This document shows, piece after piece, positions 23,986-32,247 of a stretch of 64,000 bases of DNA. Made by a program: the position numbers and the translations under genes. Positions within the stretch are counted from its first letter, which is position 1; each line of letters opens with the position of its first letter. Location of the stretch: assembly GCA_043777675.1 (NCBI GenBank), contig JAYWHR010000031.1, positions 62,001 to 126,000 on the forward strand. The letters run 5' to 3'. This DNA is from JANMDU01 sp043777675 (GTDB lineage: Bacteria > Pseudomonadota > Gammaproteobacteria > Burkholderiales > Burkholderiaceae_C). The notes beneath the pieces are model-generated. The model did no database searches. It was not told where the DNA came from and saw nothing but the letters and a program-made list of their open reading frames with translations.

Positions 23986-26247
23986 TCAGCCAATCTTGAA
24001 GCGCGACACTGACTGACGCAATTCCTCAGCAACGCGAGACAGATCTCGCACTTGCTGCACGGTCGAACGTGTACCTTCGCCGGTTTGCTCGGTCACCGCA
24101 AAAATGTGCTGAATGTTGCCGGCCACCACGTTGGCTGAATCGGCTTCGCGAGACGCTGATTTCGAAATATCTTCAATCAGTTCAGCAAGGCGACGTGAAA
24201 CTGAGTCAATCTGCACCAGAGCCGTACCGGCGTTATCGGAGAGTTTCGCACCTTCGACCACACCCTGCGTAGAGCGCTCCATAGCCGCCACAGCATCTTG
24301 TGTATCGGTCTGAATAGCCTTCACGAGTGCCGAAATCTGCTTGGTCGCTTCTGCAGAGCGTTCAGCCAGTCGCTGCACCTCCTCGGCCACCACCGAGAAG
24401 CCGCGGCCGGCTTCACCGGCTGATGCCGCTTGAATCGCAGCATTCAGCGCCAAAACGTTCGTTTGCTCAGTAATGTCAGAAATTAGCTCCGTGATCTCTC
24501 CAATCTCTTGGGATGATTCACCGAGGCGCTTAATACGCTTGGAGGTGTCCTGAATCTGATCGCGGATGGCGTTCATACCGCCGATCGCGTTTTGCACAGC
24601 TTGCAAACCTGATTCAGCTGCCGTCAGCGATTGACGCGCCACCTGAGCAGACTCTTGCGCTTGGCCAGACACTTCGTTGATTCGGCCTGCCATCTCAAGT
24701 ACCGACTGACCGGTTTCGCGAATTTCGCGCAACTGCTCGGTGGATGCCGCTAAAAGCTCAGTGGATGTGCTTTCCACCACGGCCGTGGTTTGCGCCACGC
24801 GAGTCGCCGTGTTTTGCACGTTACCGACCAGCGAGCGCAGCTCTTCGACCGTATAGTTCACAGAGTCAGCGATAGCGCCAGTAATATCTTCAGTCACGGT
24901 CGCCTCTTGCGTCAAGTCACCTTCAGCAACTGATTGCAATTCGTTCATCAAGCGCAAAATAGCGGCTTGGTTTGCGTCATTAATACGCTTGGCTTCTTGC
25001 TCTTGACCCTCAGCCATGAGTCGTTGCTGCTCGGCGATTGCTTGCCCTTTACGGCTTTCTGCGAGCTGCACACGAGCCAAACCAAGGCCGGCCAAAATGG
25101 CTACCAGCCCCATTAAACCCAAAACGGCAAGAGGCGCGAACCCCAAGCCAGTTTGGCTCGATAGCCGCGCCTGCAAATCTTCCAACTGGCGGCGCAGGGG
25201 CTCAGAGTCGGACACGATGGCAGATTGCGCTTCACGTGCAGAAACCAAACCTTGTAGATTGCCCAAAATTGCACCCGCTTGACCGCGCGTTTCCTCGTAT
25301 TGCTTGAGCAGTGCTTCTAATCGCTCACGTGTTTGCGGATCTTTTGCGGCAGCCAAGCGAAGTTCAGGACTTCCTTCCAACAGGCCTTGGGCAATCTCTT
25401 TGAACGAGTTCAAGTCTTTACCTAGCAAGAACACAGCCTCGGGACTCACACCTTCCATGGTCAAGAATTCATTGGCTGATTTACCAATACGCTGCGTCAA
25501 CATCACGAGCTGACCAGAGGCAGAGATTTCTGCGGCAGGCGCGTTTTGTTGAAGTTTGAGAGAAGAAACTGTCTCTGCAACTTCCAGCAAGTCAGATGAT
25601 TGGCGATTGATTGTGCGCAAAGCGCTACCGACTTGCGTCAGGATTTTCTGCTGATCTAAAACTGTTTTAGCGTTCTTTTCTGCTTTATCAATCAACGGTA
25701 ATGCCTTATCGACTTCACCTTGCACACCAGGGGCTACTTGGGACAAACGCAATTCATCATCACCACTTTTCAAACCACGCACGTTTTTTGCTAAAGCCAG
25801 CGAGCTTTCCGAGACTTCGTTAAACGCCTGCGGCGAACCCACCAATGCCTGCGATACAGATTTCGCCAAACGCTGTGACTGCATCAATGATTGGCCTGAC
25901 GCACCCACCTGCCGGGCAACATTGTCAGCCTGCGCCAAAGCAAAGGCCATCACAGCCACGAAAATCACCAAGGCCACAATGAGCACCACAGTCAGAATAC
26001 GGCGGTGCTCTCCAGAATCCCGGGTACCAAGAGCAGGCAAGTAAACCTCTGACCCTTCTCGCTCAGGGCTCGCAGGTTCGGCCTTGGCAGAGCTATTGTT
26101 GGTCTCTTTGCTGCTTGGCGGCGGGCTGTTGACCTGATCCAAAGCATAGGCCTCCTCTGGTGTCAGACCAACGCGAGACAAAATGGATGGTTCAGCCGAT
26201 GGCTGGTCGCGCTTGAACAGACCGGAAAGACGTTGTGCTAAAGACAT
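23986..26247 (-). CDS. pilJ: PilJ methyl-accepting chemotaxis protein for twitching motility
   Basis: A 753-residue receptor. A soluble N-terminal stretch precedes the first membrane segment (about residue 80-105, ILTVVLIVALVIFVAVMAFAL). A PilJ-type periplasmic domain of helical bundles follows, then a second membrane segment near 372-395 (FAPLAVLGLMGLVAILAGLGL). A HAMP-like region and the signalling hairpin (EEVQRLAERSAEATKQI, about 625-640) complete the protein. It feeds ChpA through the CheW-like PilI. The extended N-terminus with polar repeats is typical of betaproteobacterial PilJ rather than the shorter Pseudomonas form. It lies between pilI and chpA on the same strand. Confidence 0.95.
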   Translation of the reverse strand: MSLAQRLSGLFKRDQPSAEPSILSRVGLTPEEAYALDQVNSPPPSSKETNNSSAKAEPASPEREGSEVYLPALGTRDSGEHRRILTVVLIVALVIFVAVMAFALAQADNVARQVGASGQSLMQSQRLAKSVSQALVGSPQAFNEVSESSLALAKNVRGLKSGDDELRLSQVAPGVQGEVDKALPLIDKAEKNAKTVLDQQKILTQVGSALRTINRQSSDLLEVAETVSSLKLQQNAPAAEISASGQLVMLTQRIGKSANEFLTMEGVSPEAVFLLGKDLNSFKEIAQGLLEGSPELRLAAAKDPQTRERLEALLKQYEETRGQAGAILGNLQGLVSAREAQSAIVSDSEPLRRQLEDLQARLSSQTGLGFAPLAVLGLMGLVAILAGLGLARVQLAESRKGQAIAEQQRLMAEGQEQEAKRINDANQAAILRLMNELQSVAEGDLTQEATVTEDITGAIADSVNYTVEELRSLVGNVQNTATRVAQTTAVVESTSTELLAASTEQLREIRETGQSVLEMAGRINEVSGQAQESAQVARQSLTAAESGLQAVQNAIGGMNAIRDQIQDTSKRIKRLGESSQEIGEITELISDITEQTNVLALNAAIQAASAGEAGRGFSVVAEEVQRLAERSAEATKQISALVKAIQTDTQDAVAAMERSTQGVVEGAKLSDNAGTALVQIDSVSRRLAELIEDISKSASREADSANVVAGNIQHIFAVTEQTGEGTRSTVQQVRDLSRVAEELRQSVSRFKIG

Positions 26248-26316
26248 GGTGCGGGCCTCAAAGTGAGTGTAGGCTTGGAAAAAGTGAAGGGAGAAGAAGA
26301 GAAGGTGCGGCCGCCG

Positions 26317-26859
26317 TCATGCGACTGCAGCAGCTATGCTGAGAAATTGTGGAGAACTAGCGAGACGCTGGAGATCCAGCTCAATCCAAACCTGCCCTAC
26401 TTTGTCAACATATTGTGCTGACATAAAAGGAGGCAAGTCATCGGCGACAGGTTCGCGCGACACAAAATCTGCCACGCCTCGCAGTCCACCGAGGCGATCA
26501 ACCAACACTGCACAATTGACTTCCATGGCAGCATTTAAGGCAATTAGCCGTGCTTGCCCGTGGACACTGCCATTCAAAATACGCTGCGAGGCGACACCCG
26601 ACATGAAGCTGGCTAAATCGACGACGCCAAACAAACCGCCCCGCAAATTGGCAACGCCCATGTACCAGACCTGGGTGTAGGGGACTTTTTGTACAGAAGT
26701 GATGGGGAATATCTCGCCAGATTGCGCCAGCGGAAATAGATAGCGCTGCCCCGCTAGCTCAACGGCGAGCCAGCCAGCCGCCACACCTTCCGTGCGCGCC
26801 TGTTGCAGCCTTGCCGCAAGTCGCGTCTGCAGTTCTCGCAAAGCTTGCCGATTTGCCAT
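26317..26859 (-). CDS. pilI: PilI, CheW-like adaptor
   Basis: A 180-residue CheW-domain protein that couples PilJ to the ChpA kinase. Recognisable features are WLAVELAGQRYLFPLAQSGEIFPI, the central WYMGVANLRGGLFGVVDLASF strand-turn and AVLVDRLGGLRGVADF. CheW proteins consist of two SH3-like barrels with no catalytic residues, and none is expected here. It lies between pilH and pilJ with small gaps, as in the standard pilGHIJ order. The start at 26859 fits the usual length. Confidence 0.92.
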   Translation of the reverse strand: MANRQALRELQTRLAARLQQARTEGVAAGWLAVELAGQRYLFPLAQSGEIFPITSVQKVPYTQVWYMGVANLRGGLFGVVDLASFMSGVASQRILNGSVHGQARLIALNAAMEVNCAVLVDRLGGLRGVADFVSREPVADDLPPFMSAQYVDKVGQVWIELDLQRLASSPQFLSIAAAVA

Positions 26860-26902
26860 CTAAGGTTATCTTCCTATTATTTGGGACGTTGTTTTGGGCA
26901 AG

Positions 26903-27268
26903 TTAACCCAGCACTTTGATCTTGGCCATCAGCTCATTGGCATCAACCGGCTTGGTGATGTAGTCACGGGCTCCTTGTCGCATACCCCATACGCGATCAG
27001 TTTCTAGATTTTTGCTCGTACACATAATGATGGGCACATCCGAGAAAGCTGGATCGCGCGAAATGGCTCGCGTCAGCTGAAAGCCATTCTGGCCGGGCAT
27101 GACTATATCCATCAGGATCAACTCGGGCTTGTCTTCAGCCAGTTTTTTGAAGGCATCTTCAGCATTCTCTGCACTGCGCACCGAAAAGCCATTTTTTGTC
27201 AGCAGGTCGGTCAAATACATGATTTCGGTTTTCGAATCATCAACAATAAGCACTTTATGAATCGGCAT
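26903..27268 (-). CDS. pilH: PilH response regulator (single receiver domain)
   Basis: A 121-residue stand-alone CheY-like receiver. The acidic pocket is VDDSKTE near the N-terminus, the phosphorylated Asp is in ILMDIVMPGQNG, and the conserved Thr and Lys are in MCTSKN and YITKPVDA. There is no output domain. In the family, PilH is the second receiver of the Chp system and is thought to oppose or reset PilG signalling to the retraction motors. It follows pilG by 22 bp. Confidence 0.93.
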   Translation of the reverse strand: MPIHKVLIVDDSKTEIMYLTDLLTKNGFSVRSAENAEDAFKKLAEDKPELILMDIVMPGQNGFQLTRAISRDPAFSDVPIIMCTSKNLETDRVWGMRQGARDYITKPVDANELMAKIKVLG

Positions 27269-27290
27269 GATGGCCCCACAGGTCTAAATA

Positions 27291-27671
27291 TTAAATTTTT
27301 CCAAACTGCAAAACGGTTTGCAGCAGTTGGTCTTTGGTGAAAGGTTTGGTCAAGTATTCTTCACTGCCCACCATCCGGCCTCGGGCTTTGTCAAACACGC
27401 CATCTTTCGAAGAAAGCATAATGATCGGCGTGGCAGAAAAATTGGGATTTCTTTTGATGATGGCGCAGGTTTGATACCCATCCAAGCGGGGCATGAGGAT
27501 GTCGCAAAAAATCAAATGGGGAGCGTAATCATTGACTTTAGACAGCGCGTCAAATCCGTCTTCAGCCAGCATGACGTCGTGCCCGCCTTGCTTGAGGAAA
27601 ATTTCCGCGCTGCGTCGAATGGTATTGCTGTCATCGATGACAAGCACCTTGTATCCACTGGCTGTGCTCAC
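27291..27671 (-). CDS. pilG: PilG response regulator (single receiver domain)
   Basis: A 126-residue CheY-like receiver with IDDSNTIRR, phospho-Asp in FCDILMPRLDGYQ, and Lys in YLTKPFTKD. The IKRNPNF and MLSSKDGVFDKARG segments are characteristic of PilG. It heads the leftward pilG-pilH-pilI-pilJ-chpA run. In Pseudomonas, PilG relays kinase output to pilus extension and to cAMP control; the role here is inferred from synteny. Rubredoxin lies just upstream on the same strand, as in many betaproteobacteria. Confidence 0.93.
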   Translation of the reverse strand: MSTASGYKVLVIDDSNTIRRSAEIFLKQGGHDVMLAEDGFDALSKVNDYAPHLIFCDILMPRLDGYQTCAIIKRNPNFSATPIIMLSSKDGVFDKARGRMVGSEEYLTKPFTKDQLLQTVLQFGKI

Positions 27672-27742
27672 GCAGATCTCCTGAATTTGTGATGGGTTGG
27701 CTTCGAAAAAGTCATTTCTTTGGCTTGCTATGTAAGATTAGC

Positions 27743-27925
27743 TTAAATTTGTACCATCTCAAAATCTTCTTTCCGAGCACCACATTCTGGACAAGTCCAA
27801 TTCATCGGAACATCAGCCCAAGATGTACCAGGGGAAATTCCGTGATCTGTCGCGCCTACTGCTTCGTCATAGATCCAGCCGCAGATCAGGCACATCCAAG
27901 TTTTCGTCGATTCGTTGTCGCTCAT
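27743..27925 (-). CDS. Rubredoxin
   Basis: A 60-residue one-iron electron carrier. The two Cys pairs that bind Fe are CLICGW and CPECGA, with the conserved aromatic segments WIYDEAVG and WADVPMNWTCP. The length is normal. It lies upstream of pilG on the same strand and divergent from thiD, an arrangement conserved in Burkholderiales but with no known functional link. Its redox partner is not in the window. Confidence 0.95.
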   Translation of the reverse strand: MSDNESTKTWMCLICGWIYDEAVGATDHGISPGTSWADVPMNWTCPECGARKEDFEMVQI

Positions 27926-28094
27926 GCTCCCGAATATCTTTCTGTGAAAAAATCACCATAGAATGAACAATTAGGCCTCATTTGTTGCATTGTATCGACA
28001 GTGCAGTGGTTAGATGCCAACTGTTGCACACTACCGATGTATGGCAAATCCGAGCCACTGATCGGTCTTTTTGCATTTTGAACGGATTTCCTTC

Positions 28095-29024
28095 ATGCAG
28101 ACCCCCGACTTTCAGCCACTTTTTGAATCTGCAGAAAGTGACGAAGATGATGCACCGATCTGTGTGATGAGTTTTAACGTGACGGATGCCAGTGGCGCGG
28201 GCGGCTTGTCTGCTGACCAGATAGCCATCACTGCGTCTGGCGGACATGCTCTCCCCGTTGCCACCGGAATTATGGTGCGAGATACCTCCACAGTGTTTGA
28301 TCTGATCGAACTCGATGCTGATACCGTAGAAGAGCAGGCACGTACCATTTTGGAAGATATGGATGTAGAAATTTTCAAGGTCGGGTTTGCAGGCTCACCG
28401 GAGGCTTTGGCCGTGATCGCGGAAATCACGGCAGATTACGAAGACATCCCATTGATTACCCAAGTAACACCACTTTCGTGGTGGGAACGCGACAAAATTG
28501 AGGCTTATCTGGATGCATTAACAGAGTTGATCCTGCCTCAAACGAGCGTTTTGGTGGGTAATTACGATCTTTTATGGCGCTGGCTACTGCCTGAGTGGAG
28601 CAGCGACAAGCGCCCCAGCCCGCGCGATATTGCCGCTGCTGCGGCGCAACACGGCGTGCCTTATGTCGTGATGACTGGCGTGAATGTGCAGGTCGAGACC
28701 ACTGATACCGTGGCCGCCTCACCAGAATCCATCATCACCACCGTTTCCCTAGATCGCTACGAAGCCAATTTTGTGGGCGCGGGCGATACCTTCTCTGCTA
28801 CCTTGGCCACGTTGCTAGCCAGTGGCGACGAATTAGCAGAGGCTGTACGCGAAGCCAGTATTTATGTGAACCGCAGCTTACTCGCTGCCTTCCAGCCTGG
28901 CATGGGCGCTGCGATTCCTGATCGGATGTTTTGGGCGCAGGTAGAAGGCGAAGAAGCGGGCGATGAGCCCGAGGGGGCAGAGCAAGATGTACTTGGGATT
29001 CCACCCAGCACCACCCGTCATTGA
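28095..29024 (+). CDS. thiD: Hydroxymethylpyrimidine/phosphomethylpyrimidine kinase (ThiD family)
   Basis: A 309-residue ribokinase-fold enzyme that phosphorylates HMP and HMP-phosphate in thiamine synthesis. NVTDASGAGGLSADQIAI gives the substrate-binding start, ASGGHALPVATGIMVRDT the next conserved stretch and VGAGDTFSATLATLLASG the ATP/anion-hole motif with catalytic Asp. It is longer than E. coli ThiD (about 266), with an acidic C-terminal tail. Key positions differ somewhat from the classical ThiD (FNVTDASG for ALTIAGTDPSGGAG-type), so a related ligand is possible. The ATG at 28095 has no strong Shine-Dalgarno; an upstream in-frame ATG at 28071 is less likely. Confidence 0.82.
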   Translation: MQTPDFQPLFESAESDEDDAPICVMSFNVTDASGAGGLSADQIAITASGGHALPVATGIMVRDTSTVFDLIELDADTVEEQARTILEDMDVEIFKVGFAGSPEALAVIAEITADYEDIPLITQVTPLSWWERDKIEAYLDALTELILPQTSVLVGNYDLLWRWLLPEWSSDKRPSPRDIAAAAAQHGVPYVVMTGVNVQVETTDTVAASPESIITTVSLDRYEANFVGAGDTFSATLATLLASGDELAEAVREASIYVNRSLLAAFQPGMGAAIPDRMFWAQVEGEEAGDEPEGAEQDVLGIPPSTTRH

Positions 29025-29055
29025 TTTGACATTAATTTTTTTGATGTGAGTATTT

Positions 29056-30336
29056 ATGGATTTCAACCAAAGCCTTTTCGAACGCGCACAAAAAACGATT
29101 CCCGGCGGGGTGAATTCCCCTGTGCGTGCTTTTCGTGCCGTCGGCGGCACACCGCGCTTTGTCAAACGCGCGCAGGGTGCGTATTTTTGGGATGCCAATG
29201 GCAAGCGCCATATTGATTACATCGGTTCATGGGGCCCGATGATCTTGGGACATGGGCATCCGGCGGTTGTCGAGGCCGTGCAAAAAGCTTTGATGGATGG
29301 CTTTTCTTTCGGTGCGCCCACCGAACGCGAAGTCGAGTTGGCAGAAGAAATTTTGCGCCTGATGCCAAGTATGGAGATGGTGCGCCTCGTCTCTTCCGGC
29401 ACGGAAGCCGGCATGAGCGCGATTCGGCTCGCGCGTGGTGCTACAGGCCGCAGCAAAATCATCAAATTTGAAGGCTGCTACCACGGCCATGCTGATGCCC
29501 TGCTCGTGAAAGCTGGCTCGGGCCTCGCCACTTTCGGCAGCCCGACCAGCGCCGGCATCCCGCCCGAGGTGGTGCAACACACTTTGGTGCTCGAATTCAA
29601 TAACGTGCCCCAGCTAGAAGAATGCTTTGCCCTGCACGGCAACGACATCGCTTGCCTGATGATCGAAGCGATTGCGGGCAACATGAATTTTGTCCGCTCC
29701 AGCGCCGAATTTGCCAAAAAATGCCGCGAGCTCTGTACAAAACACGGCGCTTTGTTGGCCTTTGACGAAGTGATGACTGGCTTTCGTGTAGCGCTAGGCG
29801 GCGCGCAGCAAGTGCTAGCCGTCAAGCCGGATATGACGGTGCTGGGCAAAGTGATCGGCGGCGGCATGCCGCTGGCTGCTTTCGGCGCGAGCAAAGAAGT
29901 CATGAGCAAGCTCTCACCGCTTGGCCCCGTGTATCAAGCCGGCACATTGAGCGGCAACCCAATCGCCACCGCCTGCGGCTTGGCCACCTTGAAAGAAATT
30001 CAAAAGCCTGGTTTCTATGAAGCCCTTGCGGCACGCACCCGCGACCTGGTGCAGGGCATGGGCGAAGCGGCGCAAGCAGCTGGTGTACCTTACAGTGCGG
30101 ATAGCGAAGGCGGCATGTTCGGTTTCTTTCTGCAGCCACAGCTTGCACAAAACTACCAGCAGGCTGTCAAAACAGATACCGCACTCTTCTCTAAATTTTT
30201 CCATGGCATGCTTGATCGCGGCATTTATTTCGCGCCGGCGTTGTATGAGGCTGGCTTTGTGAGCGGCGCACACAGCTCAGAAGATTTAGAAGAAACCTTT
30301 GCGGCTGCTCAAGCCGTATTTTCCACCCTGAATTGA
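29056..30336 (+). CDS. hemL: Glutamate-1-semialdehyde 2,1-aminomutase
   Basis: A 426-residue PLP enzyme that makes 5-aminolevulinate for tetrapyrroles. The family N-terminus FERAQKTIPGGVNSPVRAF is present. The PLP-binding region contains SSGTEAGMSAIRLARG, the FDEVMTGFRV Asp motif and the Schiff-base Lys in VLGKVIGGGMPLAAFG (about residue 264). The length is normal and the start is the family start. It follows thiD by 31 bp on the same strand, a pairing common in Burkholderiales, and is followed by a copy of the dispersed repeat. Confidence 0.97.
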   Translation: MDFNQSLFERAQKTIPGGVNSPVRAFRAVGGTPRFVKRAQGAYFWDANGKRHIDYIGSWGPMILGHGHPAVVEAVQKALMDGFSFGAPTEREVELAEEILRLMPSMEMVRLVSSGTEAGMSAIRLARGATGRSKIIKFEGCYHGHADALLVKAGSGLATFGSPTSAGIPPEVVQHTLVLEFNNVPQLEECFALHGNDIACLMIEAIAGNMNFVRSSAEFAKKCRELCTKHGALLAFDEVMTGFRVALGGAQQVLAVKPDMTVLGKVIGGGMPLAAFGASKEVMSKLSPLGPVYQAGTLSGNPIATACGLATLKEIQKPGFYEALAARTRDLVQGMGEAAQAAGVPYSADSEGGMFGFFLQPQLAQNYQQAVKTDTALFSKFFHGMLDRGIYFAPALYEAGFVSGAHSSEDLEETFAAAQAVFSTLN

Positions 30337-30338
30337 AG

Positions 30339-30400
30339 GTTTTTTCAGCCGCTAGCCGGCATATATATTCAATGTTTTGCTATACTTTTAGTAGTTAATC
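30339..30400 (-). repeat. Dispersed ~65-bp repeat, copy 6 (after hemL)
   Basis: GCTAGCCGGCATATATATT, then a diverged GCGCA position (TCAATG), then TTTTGCTATACTTTTAGTAG. It begins 3 bp past the hemL stop. Confidence 0.75.
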
Positions 30401-30468
30401 TCTTATTTTCTGATGGGTGGTTTAACAGCTGTTTGGACACGGTGCATGCTGCGCCCTAAAATGAAGTC

Positions 30469-31941
30469 ATGATTACTCGCGAACCCACCATCGAACGCTT
30501 GGCTACAGCCCAAGCTCTTCTCCTTACGCCCTTTGGCTTGAATGAAAGCCATCTCTTCAAAGCATTGGATGTGATCAAAGCCAATCGCGTCGATGAAGCG
30601 GATTTGTATTTCCAATACACGCGCTCTGAGGGCTGGAGCTTGGAAGAGGGCATTGTGAAAACAGGCTCGTTTTCTATTGATCAAGGTGTGGGCGTGCGGG
30701 CGGTGAGTGGTGAGAAAACGGCCTTTGCGTATTCAGACGATATCTCGTGGGCCTCACTCTTGGATGCAGCACAAACAGTGAGATCAATTGGCGCTGTAGC
30801 CGGCAAGAATAAAGCGCGCAATGCTACAAAGAAGATAGCATCAGCACGCAAACTTTATGCTGCTGTAGATCCCATCTCCACACTAGACAGCACCACAAAA
30901 GTCAAGTTGCTGGAAAAAGTGGAAAAGCTTGCTCGCTCGAAAGACAAGCGCATCGTGCAAGTGATGGCTGGCCTAGCTAGCGAATACGATGTGGTGATGA
31001 TTGCACGCGCTGATGGCACACTGGCCGCTGATGTGCGCCCGCTGGTTCGCTTATCCGTCACCGTGATTGCTGAGCAAAAAATCAAAGGTGAGATGCGCCG
31101 CGAGACTGGCTCAGGCGGTGGCGGTGGTCGATTTGGCCTTGCCTATTTTGATGATGCACATATTGAAGAGTATGTGAACAGCGCCGTGAATGCCGCGCTC
31201 ACGAATCTAGAATCGCGCCCCGCGCCTGCCGGCGAGATGACGGTCGTGCTTGGCCCCGGCTGGCCGGGCGTGCTCTTGCATGAAGCCGTCGGCCATGGTT
31301 TAGAAGGGGATTTCAACCGCAAAGGATCGAGCGCCTTCGCCGGCATGATCGGCAAGCGCGTGGCGGCCAAAGGCGTGACGGTATTGGACGACGGTACGAT
31401 TGCCGATCGACGTGGCTCCCTCAATGTCGATGACGAAGGCAATGCGACGCAAAAGAACGTGCTCATCGAGGATGGCATTTTGAAAGGCTATATCCAAGAC
31501 AGCATGAATGCTCGCCTCATGAAAGTTAAGCCGACGGGCAATGGCCGCCGCGAGAGCTACGCAGCTGTACCGATGCCGCGCATGACGAATACTTATATGC
31601 TCAATGGCGATAAAGCTCCGCAAGAAATCGTGGCCAGCATCAAGCGTGGCCTCTACGCTACGAATTTCGGTGGTGGTCAGGTCGATATCACTTCAGGTAA
31701 ATTTGTGTTCTCTGCGAGTGAAGCCTTCTGGGTGGAAAACGGCAAGATTCAATATCCCGTGAAGGGCGCGACGATTGTCGGCTCAGGCCCTGAGTCGCTG
31801 AAAAAAGTCACGATGATTGGCAACGATCTCGCACTTGATTCTGGTGTGGGCGTATGTGGCAAAGAAGGCCAAAGCGTGCCCGTGGGCGTGGGGCAACCCA
31901 CACTCCGCCTCGAAGGGCTGACGGTGGGTGGAACGGCGTAA
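30469..31941 (+). CDS. tldD: Metalloprotease TldD
   Basis: A 490-residue TldD subunit of the TldD/TldE protease, which degrades unfolded peptides and matures some ribosomal peptides. The active-site motif HEAVGHGLEGDFN (about residue 269) gives the HExxxH zinc pair, and the family C-terminus (GVGVCGKEGQSVPVGVGQPTLRLEGLTVGG) carries the third ligand region. Residues about 106-125 (AVAGKNKARNATKKIA) coincide with an in-frame copy of the dispersed repeat, in the N-terminal domain away from the metal site. The start ATG 30469 fits the family. The partner TldE is not in this window. Confidence 0.96.
   Translation: MITREPTIERLATAQALLLTPFGLNESHLFKALDVIKANRVDEADLYFQYTRSEGWSLEEGIVKTGSFSIDQGVGVRAVSGEKTAFAYSDDISWASLLDAAQTVRSIGAVAGKNKARNATKKIASARKLYAAVDPISTLDSTTKVKLLEKVEKLARSKDKRIVQVMAGLASEYDVVMIARADGTLAADVRPLVRLSVTVIAEQKIKGEMRRETGSGGGGGRFGLAYFDDAHIEEYVNSAVNAALTNLESRPAPAGEMTVVLGPGWPGVLLHEAVGHGLEGDFNRKGSSAFAGMIGKRVAAKGVTVLDDGTIADRRGSLNVDDEGNATQKNVLIEDGILKGYIQDSMNARLMKVKPTGNGRRESYAAVPMPRMTNTYMLNGDKAPQEIVASIKRGLYATNFGGGQVDITSGKFVFSASEAFWVENGKIQYPVKGATIVGSGPESLKKVTMIGNDLALDSGVGVCGKEGQSVPVGVGQPTLRLEGLTVGGTA
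30785..30843 (-). repeat. Dispersed ~65-bp repeat, copy 7, in-frame inside tldD
   Basis: GCTGTAGCCGGCAAGAATAAA, then GCGCGCAATGCTACAAAGAAGATAGCA on the coding strand. It keeps the GCCGGC core and the GCTA..TAGC hairpin edges. Confidence 0.75.
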
Positions 31942-32094
31942 CGTTTCACTCATCTTCTATCGCCGCTAGCTTAGCCATCAAATACTGCTGTCGAAGAAGC
32001 ATCGCCGTAGTGCGTTGCATAGAAAAGACAAAGGCGGCATGATCATCTTTGTCGAATTCAAGACCGTCTAGATATCGCGTGTTAATATCGCTCT
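31942..32094. other. Gap between tldD and the aroG leader
   Basis: It carries no gene. Near its right end TAATAT (32083-32088) could be a -10 element; the predicted start of transcription would fall at or next to the leader-peptide ATG. No convincing -35 hexamer is seen. Confidence 0.4.
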
Positions 32095-32160
32095 ATGCAA
32101 AATTATTTTGGTTTTTACTTTTGGTTCTCAGTCCCCGGCGGACGAGAGGACAAAGCGTAA
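32095..32160 (+). CDS. Aromatic-rich leader peptide of the aroG attenuator
   Basis: A 21-codon frame whose early part encodes NYFGFYFWF: four Phe, two Tyr and one Trp within nine residues. It ends in a TAA at 32158. It lies directly upstream of a terminator hairpin and of the DAHP synthase gene, which makes the first intermediate for Phe, Tyr and Trp. This is the layout of amino-acid attenuators such as pheL and trpL. Ribosome stalling at scarce aromatic tRNAs would sense pathway end products. The leader has no clear Shine-Dalgarno and may be leaderless. This is a prediction from sequence only. Confidence 0.8.
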   Translation: MQNYFGFYFWFSVPGGREDKA

Positions 32161-32217
32161 ACACCAAACGCACACCTCATCAAACCGCCGGGCTGACAAG
32201 CTTAGGCGGTTTTTTTA
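32133..32217 (+). terminator. Attenuator terminator with competing antiterminator upstream of aroG
   Basis: The terminator stem is AAACCGCC (32182-32189) with GGCGGTTT (32205-32212), followed by T residues. CCCGGCGG near 32134-32141, inside the leader-peptide codons, is perfectly complementary to CCGCCGGG (32185-32192), which includes the 5' arm of the terminator. The two pairings are mutually exclusive. If the ribosome stalls early on the Tyr/Phe codons, the upstream segment is free to pair and read-through into aroG would result. Which ribosome position favours which structure is inference. Confidence 0.78.
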
Positions 32218-32247
32218 TTCGTTTTTTCATTTTCTCAGGAGCGCAAT

